Below, piece by piece: positions 37,613 through 48,316 of a stretch of DNA of 64,000 nucleotides. The first letter of the stretch is position 1, and the number at the start of each line of letters is the position of its first letter. Source of the DNA: Tulasnella sp. 424 (taxonomy: Eukaryota > Basidiomycota > Agaricomycetes > Cantharellales > Tulasnellaceae); the NCBI GenBank assembly GCA_019633425.1, contig WSUB01000024.1, positions 248,001-312,000 of the forward strand, read 5' to 3'. Under the pieces are notes generated by a model, which made no database searches, had not been told where the DNA came from, and saw only the letters and a list, made by a program, of their open reading frames with translations. The position numbers and the translations under genes are program-made.

Positions 37613-38324
37613 ATGACCGAAAGTAAGCAGCAAGTTAACCTGCGAGGTCAGTAACTAGTTCGTTCTCTCTTTCGATTTCCATGGACTGTTAACCTGTTTT
37701 CTTGCTATGGTTGCAGTTACCAAAAATCAAGCCGAGGCCCTGTTGACCCCCCAGGGCGAAGGAAATACTTCTCCCGATATCCAGCTGAGGCCATGGATCG
37801 TAGATCCAGAGCCCTCCGAAGCGGACATCGAAGAACTGAAAAGGCAGCGTGTCGCTTGCGGCTGGCACCAGGAGCGCATTCCAGTATGGAGGGAAGAAAT
37901 CCAAAGTGGATTCAGATACATCTGGTTCATTCATCTTCGCACTCCAACGGGGCTCAGCGAAACGACCGGGATGATATCCCTGTGCCTCTACGAACCTTCG
38001 GATCTGACCATCGCCAACATGCGAGCTCCTCCACCTCAGGCTGGAGGGCGAGTGGAGATTGGAGGCCTATTTATTTACCCACGATATAGGCGACGAGGGA
38101 TTGGAGAAGCTGCGATTCGGGAGTTGGAGCGGAAGGCGGAAGAGCACGGGGCTGCCGTGATCACCATGAATACGATAGCCCTAGGCGAGAACGTCCGCAG
38201 ATATGAAAGGATGGGTTACCAGCAGTACAAGACGGAAAAGAAATACCTTCTCAAGGATGTCTTAGGTCTCGGCTTGACCGAAGATCACTGCTACGCGGCC
38301 TATTTAGAGAAGAAGATTGCTTAG
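37613..38324 (+). CDS. GNAT-family N-acetyltransferase, intact copy
   Basis: Two exons (37613-37646, 37717-38324) give 213 residues. The GNAT acetyl-CoA binding motif A is clear (RRRGIGEAAIRELER, near residues 136-150, of the R/Q-x-x-G-x-G/A type), preceded by a beta-strand GLFIYPRY and followed by AAVITMNTIALGENVRRYERMGY, the usual motif B region ending in the GNAT Y-x-x-x-G-Y pattern. This is a small single-domain acetyltransferase; the substrate cannot be told from sequence. The 34-nt first exon (MTESKQQVNLR) is shared in diverged form by the next copy. It lies in a tandem array downstream of UreD, but nothing links it to urease function. The intron donor is GTCAGT. Confidence 0.85.
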
Positions 38325-38920
38325 GTAGCGCGTTACTTGTCTGAATATTTAGTTGTCAAGAACCAATGGACGCACTTAGATAAAGTCGCTGGCCATTCTG
38401 GCTATTAACGTGCATTAGCAGCTTTAATCACTGGATAAGTTAGGCCCGTCGTTCAGTCAGCCGGAACATCGTATGGCAATTGTTAGAGGGACACGCAAGG
38501 AAATAGAAACGATGGATTCCGGTTGAAGCAAGTCTTAGGACCGCCATAAAGTATCTTTGGGCCAGAAGCGCCCGAGGACATCCTTATTCGAGCGAGCAAA
38601 AGTGAGAAGACCATTCATGTAGAGCGAGAAAGTCGGATCTAGAGTTATTTCGGTGCTTCCTGTCCTTTAAAGCATCATACTCATCCTCCGAAAGGTTAAT
38701 TATGGTGCTATCTTGGTGCTGTGCAGGCCACGAGAAGCAATCCCTTGAATCCCAAGCCGGGCGAAGCCCTTCCGTATTGCTCGGCATCGAATCCCGGCAA
38801 TGTCGTAGATCATCCAATCGCGGATAAGCTTACTGCATCGAATGACTTGCAGCTTTTTCACATATTTCCACTCTTACAACCAGAACCGCCTTTCAGCTTT
38901 TGAGTGTCCAAATTGTATAG
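38325..38920. repeat. Spacer with decayed ureD tail, between GNAT copies
   Basis: The segment at about 38420-38600 reads as the UreD C-terminus with changes: a match to LEHGGIVRAAG near 38464, then LKQVLGPP, an in-frame stop, and SIFGPEAPEDILI near 38560. It is followed by the flank that precedes the GNAT start. It has no coding potential of its own. Confidence 0.75.
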
Positions 38921-39660
38921 ATGGCCGAGAGTAAGCAGCAAGCTAACGTTGATCTGCAAGGTAAGCAAGTAGTTACTTCTCCCTTTCGGCTTCCACGATC
39001 TATTAAACTAGTTTACTGCTCTTGTTTCAGTTATCAAAAATGAAGCCGAGGCCTTCCTAACCCCCCAAGGCAAAGGAATTACCTCTCCCGATATCCAGCT
39101 GAGGCCATGGATCGTGGATCCAGAGTCCTCCGAAGCGGACATCGAAGAACTGAAAAGGCAGCGGGTCACTTCCGGCTGGCACTCGGAGCGTATTCCAGTA
39201 TGGAAGGAAGAAATCCAAAGTGGAGCCAGATACACCTGGTTCGTTCATCTTCGCACTCCAACGGGTCTCAGCGAACCGACGGGATGATATCCCTGTGCTT
39301 CTACGAGCCTTCAGATCTGACCATGGCGAACATGCGAGCCCCTCCACCTCAGGCTGGGGATCGAGTAGAAACTGGAAGCCTATTTATCTACCCAAAATAT
39401 AGGCGACGAGGGATTGGAGAAGCTGCGATTCGGGAGTTGGAGCGAAAGGCGGAAGAGCTTGGGGCTGCTGTGATCACCATGAATACGAAAGCGCTGGGTA
39501 AGAACCTGCGGAGGTTTGAGAGGATGGGTTACCAGCAGTATAAGACGGAAAAGAAATACCTTCTCAAGGTTATCTTAGATCAAGGCTTGACCGAAGAGTA
39601 CTGTTATACGGCTTTTTTTAGAGAGGAAGATTGCTTAGGTAGAGCGTTACTTCTCTGACT
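38921..39660 (+). pseudogene. GNAT-family N-acetyltransferase, frameshifted tandem copy
   Basis: Close copy of the 37613 gene with the same structure: exon 1 at 38921-38960 (MAESKQQANVDLQ), acceptor at 39030, exon 2 from 39031. Relative to the intact copy, one base is lost near 39280 (TGLSEPTG then TGA), and one T is gained in the T7 run at 39613-39619, which changes the end. The body between these is conserved in another frame (LFIYPKYRRRGIGEAAIREL), so the loss is recent. Sequencing error at one of the two sites cannot be excluded, but both would be needed to rescue the gene. Confidence 0.78.
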
Positions 39661-40196
39661 ACTTGGTTGTCAAGAAGGAAAGGACGCATTTAGAGAAATT
39701 TGCCGACCACCCTAAATGTGCATTAGCAGTTTAATCACTGGATAACTTAGTCTCGTCGTTCAGTCCGCCGGAACATCGTATGGCTATTGTCAGAAAGACA
39801 GGCAAGGAAACGGAAATGATAGGTTCTGGCTGAAGCAAGTATTCGGACCGCTATAAAGTACCTTTGGGCAAGAAGCGTCTGAGGACATTCTTATTCGAAC
39901 AATGAAAGGTGAGTAGACCATGATGCATGTAGGGCGAGAAAGTAAGTCGGATCTAGAATCCTTCGGCGCATCCTTTCCTTTAGAATAATCATACTCATCC
40001 TCTAAAGGTAACTTATGGTGTTATCCTGGTGGTGTGCTGGCCAATAGAAGTCATCCCTTAAATCATGGGCGGACGGCGCCTTCTCGGATTTGCTCGGCAC
40101 CGAAGGAGCTGTAAGATTCGGGCTCGAACCCATCGATCGAGACGGTATAAAGGATGTTGATGCTTTCCGCTGCTTTCCAGCCAGTAATCATATCGC

Positions 40197-40756
40197 CTAT
40201 GGCGCGGAGGAGTATTCAGAGAACTGCACCATTAGGCGGAATTCAAATACACACGTACCTTCAAACGTGTAGGTGACCACGCTCCCTGTACCGTGGCTGA
40301 CGTGACAATGAGTTGCTTTCCTTCCGGGGTAAAGGCATCTACAAGTCATGCATACGCCTTCCGTCCTGGTTAAGTATCGATTGAAAGGGTTGTCAATCCA
40401 CAGGTCACCATCCACTTTCGTTTGGATCACGACAGCATCCACTGTGGATATCAGCTGATACGAGGTTGTATGCTCCACGGCGGCAGGGACGATAGGCCCA
40501 GCTCCGTAGAAGTAGTCAAGGGGACTCGTCCTCTGAAGAAAAGTGCGTCCCCATCGAGTTTCACGGTCCAAGGTAGTGAGCCGTCGCTTACTCCCTTCAG
40601 CCTATCGACCGCAGAGCATTGCGATGTATGTCAACTTCGAGTCTTCTAGGAAAAATGGGGAATGAACGTCGGCTCACCGGATATTGGTGCCGTTAAAGGC
40701 AAGATCGCCCAAAGCGATCAGAGAGAAGGAGCGGCGAGGTGGACATAGAGCTTCAT
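40197..40756 (-). pseudogene. Orphan single-pass membrane protein family, decayed copy 2
   Basis: On the minus strand it starts at 40756 with MKLYVHLAAPSL, then loses the frame; LIALGDLAFNGT follows in another frame, as in the family's first exon. A GTGAGC donor near 40678 and acceptor near 40650 resemble the first intron. The next exon reads GVSDGSLPWTVKLDGDALFF, then shifts again to ISTVDAVVIQTK and CHVSHGTGSVVTYTFEG near 40280. The stalk and membrane exons are absent, so it is truncated as well as shifted. It shares the GVSDGS-PW-LDG block with copy 1 at 11.7 kb, so these two are the closer pair. Confidence 0.72.
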
Positions 40757-42147
40757 TTTTTGTCGCTTGGCTCAATGTCAAAGCTGGAATGGGAATTAAA
40801 TATTCTCCTTTTGCTGCCCAAAGTACTATGGGATCGGTTGGTGGCTCCCTCTCTTTCTCCCCGCTCCTAATCATCGTATCGTTGAAAAGGCATGCACACT
40901 TTGACAGGCTCGAGCTTGGTGATCGAAACAAATCAACTAGGTCTTATGGCCAGCTCCTTTCGTTAGGGTTGGGGGCAGGCTATTTACGTAACACCTTTCC
41001 ACTGTTTCGGCGGAGTTGAAAGAGATTCTCATCGTTGATGAGGGCTGCTGTGTTTCCCATTATTCGCAGACCCTTTCAATATCTTGGCAAACATAATAAT
41101 GCCGAGGGCGCCCCATGAAGGACCCCACACCTGAACTCCTCGACTTCTGACAAGATGGATCGTAAGAAGTTGTGTACCATGGTTGTTAATTCGGTCGGAT
41201 CTTCATCTAAGCAGACACCGGCGAGCTGCTCTACCTCCTGATCATATTTGAATGCTACATTTCCCAACATCGTTTGCGTTGGATTCTTAGGTATGTGACA
41301 TAACTTATGTTCCCGTAGCCTAACACCCTTCTCCTTCTTGTTTCGCTTTCTCTGGGTGCTTCCGTTCGTAAAATACGACAGCGACCAAGGCGCGGCTTTC
41401 AAATCAAGACTCTTGCCGAAACTTCTTTAATCCTATAGTTGATCCTTCCTTGTCTGATCCTAGCCATTGGGCCTGTGAAACAGTGTAAACCGGTCGTCCT
41501 AGATGGCTGGACGCACTGGAGGTGAGATGAGATCGATCGAGAGTGAACAAAAACCCAAGTTTCGTCAAGCAGCACTGAGTTCGGGAAGACCATAAGTACC
41601 CCTTAATGGCGGGCTCTCAAGCTTGGCAACTTCGGTGGCACGTCGGGCGTGTCTGCTCGGGTCCGAGGCAATGACATTCCCGAGACAATTCCCTCGAGCA
41701 ACAAGTTTTGTAGTCGACTGGAGGTAGTCTATCGTACCGTAACCTTTCGTGTGGTAGTACTTACTGGATCCGAGCAATGTCATTGGAGTTAAAGGTCGAT
41801 TGTTTGAACTTCGACTCCTGGAGATGGCTGAGCGGGGGCAATCAAATCTTTCTCCAGGGTACTAGTCTAGCAGTGCCTCAATACTCGCCTTCTTTCTCGC
41901 GTTCTAATCGGACTACTATTTTAGGTCATATTGGCAGCTCTTCAGTCGAAGAAAGCTCGGTCGAACAAAATCTCTGAGGCCTTTGGGAATCTTGGCACTG
42001 GCGATTTCAAACCGTGCCAATCGGAAGAAGGGAGTGCTTAACGTTCTTTATAAACAGGCACGGTATGTACTGCCACTCTCTTAATGATTCTTGAGTATAA
42101 ATTTCGGGCGGTTCTATCAGTATCTTCAAGAAATCCGTCATCAGACG
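40757..42147. other. Spacer upstream of the CBM1 gene
   Basis: No gene that I recognise. One minus-strand ORF near 41076-41402 has a plausible look (GNVAFKYDQEVEQLAG) but no family signal. Confidence 0.4.
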
Positions 42148-42539
42148 ATGGTTCGACTCTCCCCACTCGCATTCGCTACCACGGCCTCGCTTTTCCAGTA
42201 TGCCCAAGGGCAAGGCAGTCGTGAATACCAGCAGTGTGGAGGAATAGGCTACACAGGACCCACCGACTGTTCTGCAGGATGGATCTGCAATCCGTGGAGT
42301 AAGTCCACAGGTTGAGGGTGTCACATACCCTTCTTGCATCGTACTCGCCTAACGCTCGTCCTGCGACTTCCTTCGACAGATGACTGGTACTCGTAAGCAA
42401 CGTCCTTGTTACTCGCTGCGATCTCTTGGCTGACCTTGAGCGACCTTCCAGTCAATGCATCCCCAACCCAGGTATTCCGGTTACAACCACATCAAGTCCG
42501 ACAAGCTCGACAACCACGTCCATTAAGTGTAAATCATAA
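42148..42539 (+). CDS. Small secreted CBM1 (fungal cellulose-binding) protein
   Basis: A signal peptide (MVRLSPLAFATTASLFQYAQG, about residues 1-21) is followed at once by a family 1 carbohydrate-binding module: YQQCGGIGYTGPTDCSAGW, then NDWYSQC after splicing. The four cysteines and the tyrosine/tryptophan face of the module are present. Exons: 42148-42298, 42380-42392 (13 nt) and 42452-42539; the tail after the module is a Thr/Ser linker (VTTTSSPTSSTTTS) with a stop at 42537. With N-terminal placement one expects a catalytic domain after the linker, but I cannot find one in the next 4 kb. It is therefore a CBM1-only protein, a gene truncated after its linker, or one with a linker intron (a GTGTAAAT donor at 42525 is possible). 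Confidence 0.72.
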
Positions 42540-45500
42540 AGAAAGCTTGCTTCTGCTCCATTTTTACTGACGACCCGACACCTATCATGCCCGACAACAA
42601 CAGGTCGCGTATCTACCTATTCGGGCGTCTCCCTTTCCTTCGCTGTCACGTTATGCCCGACGCCTGCTACGGATTCGGTCACCAAGACAAGCTCTTCCCT
42701 CCGTTATTTGCCGTCGTAAATAGTGCACTGTGGCGTTTGGGACCGGCGTTGACAGCAGGGAGAAGAGGTATATAGGGGGAGAGGCGTTGGGCTGTTGCGC
42801 GTATTGTCAGTATCCCTTTCATTATGCCATTATGCAAAAGAGTCTCCTTTAGTGGCCAAGGTAGTTCGAAAATTATTGACGCTTTGAATCAGGTGATATT
42901 CATGCTCTGAGATACCTGCACAGTGCCGGTTTGCCACAGACCCGATCGCGTATGCGGGGATGAAAGAGAACGCTGTCTGAAATGGTTTCCCCTAGAATCC
43001 AAGTCACGATAAATTTCAAGATTTTAGAACTGTGGGGTACTGTTGCTCATAATCAGGAGAAGGCGCAGATGGATAATGTACTGTCTTTGCATCGCGAAGC
43101 TTCAAGCTCGAGTAGACCGGGCAAGACGATTCTTGAGGACCTACGATACTCCTTCGTAGACTGCACTGACAAAATCCTCCTCCAGGTACAATGGTCTATT
43201 TTCCGTCTTGTTATATCCTATACCCTGCGTGCAAGGAGCCTTGCCTTGATGCAACTAGTACACCGGGATACCCAATGCCGTGTCGAGCATCGATATCAAC
43301 CCCCAACCAGGAATTCGTGCCAAAATCACCAGGAAGACATGATGCCTTTCATTTCCAGACGTTAAAAAATGAAACCAATGTGCATCTCAGATATATTTGT
43401 CACACCTCGAATAAATGCGTCGAGCGAAATCGATCGCGGTATTCTGCCCAAAGTAGCTATCCGTGTCCTGCACCGCGGACCGGCGCAGGGCCGCTCTCCT
43501 TCAATCGCTCGGTCGTCTTCTTAATTTCCTAGGAGCGGAGACCGCGGAAACCCGAAAGGGGATCCTAACTGCTATAGGAGAAAGGGGAACGGGGGTGCCC
43601 TCCCAGATTTGCGAGTGGGTAGGACGGGATATTCTCCGGCTGCTCGTCGGGTTTAGCGACCTAGAGCGTACCGTGGTACAACAGGGTCGAGAACACCCTC
43701 CCCGCGCTACGTGAGGGATGTGTAGTACTCGAGGTGGCTCTTCGATAAATGTGTGCCATTTTAGCTGCGACCCTTCAGCCGGCTGGTGAGCTGCCTATCA
43801 GCAGCAATAAGACCATGCCACAAGTGGCAGGAGCTGCTGAGAATTTAATCCGATCGTTTCAATCTTCCGGGATGGCACGATCCCACCTGTCGGCACTTGC
43901 TGGTCGACGTTGACAGCAAACCGCTCCGGCATAAGCAAGAATCGGTGTTTGCCACACAGCCAGCAGACCGAGTGGGCATTAACTGGCCACAGAAAGGTTA
44001 CCGGAGCGCCTATGAGTTTTCCCTACTTCGTGCCAATGATCAGCCAGCAAGCGGGATTGCTTCTCGATACCGATCATGATCAGGCATGATTTCTTGTTTA
44101 GTCGAAAGCTGTGAAGATAGCCAATGCGGAGTGAAGTTTTTGTCCCTACGGCTTTGTTTTCGAATAAAGTTGAGTTCAATTCAGCATGGCGATTATCTAA
44201 ATGAGCCGTGCGCCAGAAGTGTGGGTTATGACGTAGACCTGGGAGGACCCCTCGACGTGGCTCGCGCCTTTGGCTAGTGCCCAGCATCATTCAATAAGCG
44301 AATCCCAATAAAAACGTCGCGCCTGGGTTTATACGTCGGGGCGAGGCCCTGGCATCAGAAAAGGGAGTTGGTTCCAACCTTCGAGCCTCTTGAATCGAAG
44401 GACGGAGCTTGTTTGAATGTGACGTGCGAGAAGGCGAGTACATCGACCTTCCTGATGCATCAAGCCTTCCAATCTCATCGTCCAAGTCTGAATTTCAATG
44501 TAATTGAAATGCGTCGCCTCGTCGCCTTGCTATGAGATGACGGGCGCGTCGGGCGCGGCTCGCCTTGACCGCGCCAGGACAGAAATAACCCAGGCTCCGA
44601 CAAAGGCATCACGAGAAGCCGAAAGGGCCATTATTTGCCAAGTTGGCCACAATCGTTTTCTGCGCAGCAAGCACCGGCTACTGTATCATTAGAGGCGTTT
44701 TAGCCGGGCAACCTTCGCCTGATGTGATGGATGGGTTCTAGCCAGGAAAGGAGGCCATTGCCAGGGGGGGAGAGAATGGTCACGCACGCCGTTCGGTAAC
44801 AATCACCGAGCTCGCAACAGGAGAGCAACAGGTCGCTTAACGAGTAGAAGTCCTTGAAGCCCGGTCGGCTGGAAGCGACGAGCAACCTGCTGCGTGCATA
44901 GGAGCGTATCACGATCCAGCCAGAAGACGGTCCACGAGGATCGATGCGTCAAACGTTGATACCGACCATCGGGCCCCGTCCACCTTGACGCCCCGCATAG
45001 GAATTGGAAACAGGATGATATCTCTGCCGATATCGCGCGGGCGGCGAGGTGGTCGTCATCAATAATGTCAGGTTTAACCCTTGGAAAGACGGTTAGCAGA
45101 CAAGACACGCGAGGGACGTCGGCCAGGGGGAGGAACTTCGGGTGGGAAAAACTCGGGTATCCCCCCGTGTGCCTCACAAAACCCTCCAATGCAATTGAAG
45201 CCTTTGAGACTCCTTTGAGACACAGCACCCAGAGCCACCTGTTGACCCTTGTGCAGCTGCGCACAATTGGAATTGTCGACTTGCACAATACGAGAACCAC
45301 GTCATCCAGAAAAAAAACAAATTCGATACCGTGGTTGACAGCTGATCGTCCATCCCTCCTGCAGCCTGCATGCAGTCTGCAAAGGGTCCTCAGAGACAGA
45401 AGCTCGAGATAAGTGGGACCTCATGTTACCAAGTTAAATAATAATTCTCCAAAAGCAGTATTATATTGACAGAAGCAAAAGAATATAAATGAATTCAGAA

Positions 45501-46346
45501 GAAGATCAGGGTGGAGATATGCGGGTGCAATAAAGTTACAGCGGTGGCTTGGGAGCGACGCACAAAAGCAAAAGGAGTTTCGGTGCCTGACAGATAGAGG
45601 AGCGCGAAAGTGAAGGACAGTAGAATGAAGTCATGTGGTCGTGAGGGAGTGCTGAAACCCACAGGGTGAAGTTTTTCCGACCGGGTGGAAACGTCTTGAA
45701 GGGATTATAGAGCGTTGAATGTGCGAGTCAAGTGGGGGGAGCGGTCGCGAAGCATGGTCAAATGTCGTGAAGCGGGTGGACCTAAGCTCCGGAGGGAGCG
45801 CGGGAGCCAACTTTGCAGTTGGTGGGGTGCCACTACATGACCAAGCCACGGAGCTGTCATAGGCCAACCCGAAGCACCGGTGTGAAATCGAAATAGCACA
45901 GACCCAGAAAAAGCAAAAAAAAAGGTGGTCAGCGCCGATCTGTGGGACTAGACATCGGTTTCCCTTGTTTCCGCTACAGGCCTTTAGCCAGAAAGGCACG
46001 GCGAACGAAGCAGGGAGGAAGGGGTGTGGCATGTGCATGTACTCACGTTCTGGGTTATAATGATACTTGAAAATTTGCCAAGCGACGAATATTCGATCGA
46101 TGTGCCAATGCATGCCGTGTTACGTTTTTCACATGGTTAGAGCAAAAGAGAAAAAGAGTGTTCCATGTCAATACAACAATTAGAATGCGGTTGGTTCATA
46201 TGCATGCCAGCGTAGAACGAAAGTAGAAATGGAGGGAGGAGGGTTTCGGTGTTAAGTTAGGGGACGATTAGGGAAAAGAATTCCAATGTCTTTTTTTTCC
46301 TTCTGCGGAGGTTGGGCGGTAGTGACGTCTTCCAGGCGCTGCATTA
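42540..46346. other. 3.8-kb region without recognisable genes
   Basis: Downstream of the CBM1 gene and at the 3' side of the G-alpha gene. I find no catalytic domain, no RNA gene and no mobile element. The part near 45420-46250 is likely 3' UTR or intergenic. Confidence 0.4.
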
Positions 46347-48316
46347 TTACAGCAGCGCCGCGTCCTTGAGCCCTTGCCGGAGAGCAACACTGCCAATCCG
46401 GATGAAAGGCGAAAAGGTGGGGTAAAAAGTTGAGTTGAGCATGCGGGAATCGCCGAATGCCAGAGAAGGGCAAGAAAGGGATTTGTGGTGGGAGAGAAAA
46501 GAAGTGGAGGGAAAGGGTACTCACTCTGTAAAAAAAAGTATGAGAACCGAAAGAGTTTTGGTCAGCAAAAGAATGCCATAACATGAACATCAACAACGTA
46601 CCTTCAACAGCGGCCATGACTACACGTAATAGGGCGGTATCCGTCGCATTGGTGAAGCTTCGAGAAATGAGAGACACGGGCAAGCGGTTAGCATTTTCTG
46701 GGCCGGGGGTACGGCATAGCAGAAACGGGCAGGGACGAGGCGTACTGTGTATAAATTTCCCGTTCCTTCTGTCGATTAGACTTGGCACTTAATTTGAGGA
46801 ACCGTCGCTTGAAGTAGGTCTTGCCCTCGTCGACGTCGCCGGTAGCGCCTTCATAATCCTGGGGGTGGGACGATACCCGTTAGTCAAGCGATGAAAGCAG
46901 TCAGCCGAACATGGCGTCATACCGGGAAGAAGTTCTTGATAGGCGAGGACTTGACCTTCCTTTCGAAGATATCAGTTTTATTAAGGAACAGGATCTACAG
47001 GGGGCAGAAGTGTTAGCCTGGATTCCGAAGGAGAGATAGCACAGCACGTACCAAGGACGTAGTCTTGAACCATTGGGAATGGCATATCGAATCCCAGATG
47101 GCCATGGCGTCCTGCATTTGATTCTACACATCCAAACAGAGATTCGTCGGCGTCGGCAAAAGGAAGGGCACGACACCCGGCACGCGAACTTACCGCATCC
47201 TTATCTTCTACAAGACACTGATCGTACCCGCTCAACGACACCAAAAACAGGATCACCGTTACGTCCTGGAAACAATGGATCCACTTCCTCCGTTCGCTCT
47301 TCTGACCGCCGACATCCAACATATGCAAATCATGCCCCTTCAACTTGAAAACGGTCTCCGTAATACCAGTCGTCCTCGCTCTCGACCGAATGATATCTTG
47401 CTCCGTCGGTCGGTAGTCGGATTTCCATAACCGTGGCAGGTCGGCGAAGTAGCTGAGAAATTCCGAGTTTGGTAAGTGAAAAAAAGCGGAAGCCACGACC
47501 ACCCTCCGCCACTGTCGGGAGCGGCGGGAGAATAAACAGGACTTACTAGGCCAAACTGTAAGGGATTGGAATATAGAGGAGTGTGGGGTCAATACAGTCA
47601 GCCACAACGATGTGGCGCAAGCAAAAACGAAGTTCCGCCGCGAGACGCACTTTTCAGGTAATGCAGCTTCGTTCCCTCTCACATAAGCCTTCTTGACTCC
47701 TGGATCCTCCCATAGCTTCGCGCAAGGTTCCAAGAATTGAGGCGGGAACGGGTCGCCGTCTTTCAGGTCGGTGAACGAGTCGAATAGTGGTAAATAATCC
47801 TGTAGAAGGAATGGGTCAGGACATTGAGCGCCGTTCGCGAACTTTGCGGATATTGGGGGGGATGAGAGGCATGAAAGGGATTTGCGCACCTTGTTCTCGT
47901 CGCTCACTTCAAAGTCGAATTCATGCATGGCGTCGAGCAAGGCTTTGAGCCCGAGAATGACGTTACTGAAAACCAGTTGCCTGTAACCCTCAATCTCCTG
48001 CGCGTTGAAGTAAACTTTGTGGATTAATCGCATTTGCTGCAGTGGTACGAGGTTAGCGGGTCAATGGATCTCCCTACCCTCCGCGCACCGGACCGCACCT
48101 TCAAGATGGTCGACTTTCCAGAGTCTCCGGAGCCTAACAGCAGTACTTTCACTTGCTTCGACATCTTATCTTTCGTCTGGAATGACAGTCTTTGAGCTCC
48201 CATCACGACCGGCACGGCAACCGAAACCCGGCGCGCACCTCCTTCATTTGCCTCTCGACCTCCTTGTTCTGCGCCGCCATTTGCGGGTCGACTGGTGTAG
48301 ACATACAACTCCCCAT
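46347..48316 (-). CDS. Heterotrimeric G-protein alpha subunit
   Basis: GTP-binding signal transducer at the plasma membrane, coupled to seven-helix receptors. Twelve exons: 48239-48316, 48099-48176, 47890-48036, 47651-47799, 47547-47555 (9 nt), 47194-47452, 47052-47123, 46923-46994, 46746-46858, 46602-46657, 46525 (1 nt), 46347-46389; total 358 residues. Signatures: N-myristoylation/palmitoylation start MGSCMS; P-loop GSGDSGKST (41-49; the usual form is GAGESGKST); switch I RARTTGITETVF with Arg178; DVGGQKSERRKW with Gln204; NKTD; and THFTNATDT created by splicing. Arg178 and Gln204 have exactly the positions of animal G-alpha-i1, which supports the model including the 9-nt exon. The C-terminus reads AVED, then VALRQGLKDAALL; the Asp codon is split over three exons. 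The tail lacks the Cys at -4, so it is not a pertussis-type G-alpha-i. Subgroup not assigned. Confidence 0.9.

Larger units (their letters stand above)
37130..40108 (+). repeat. Tandem array: ureD tail plus GNAT, about 1.3-kb unit
   Basis: Three units start with the ureD tail: the real gene end (about 37130-37290), a decayed tail at about 38420-38600 and another at about 39730-39910. Units 1 and 2 each carry a GNAT gene and matching flanks. Unit 3 continues through the same upstream flank (GCTCGGCACCGAA near 40095, compare GCTCGGCATCGAA near 38779) and then breaks off just before where a GNAT gene would start. Unit spacing is about 1.3 kb. The copied tails lack the rest of ureD and contain stops, so they are passengers. 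Confidence 0.8.

Noticed and set aside
38420..38600. A second UreD gene
   Set aside because: Only the last 40 or so codons are present, with an in-frame stop; it is a duplicated tail.
41076..41402. 108-codon minus strand ORF
   Set aside because: A short helical-looking segment, but no family, no partner exons, and no related copy in the window.
46525..46601. Single long intron from 46597 (GTTGTT) to 46390 in the G-alpha gene
   Set aside because: Weaker donor; gives Gly-Thr in place of the conserved Asp and a tail one residue too long. Kept only as the alternative to the 1-nt exon.
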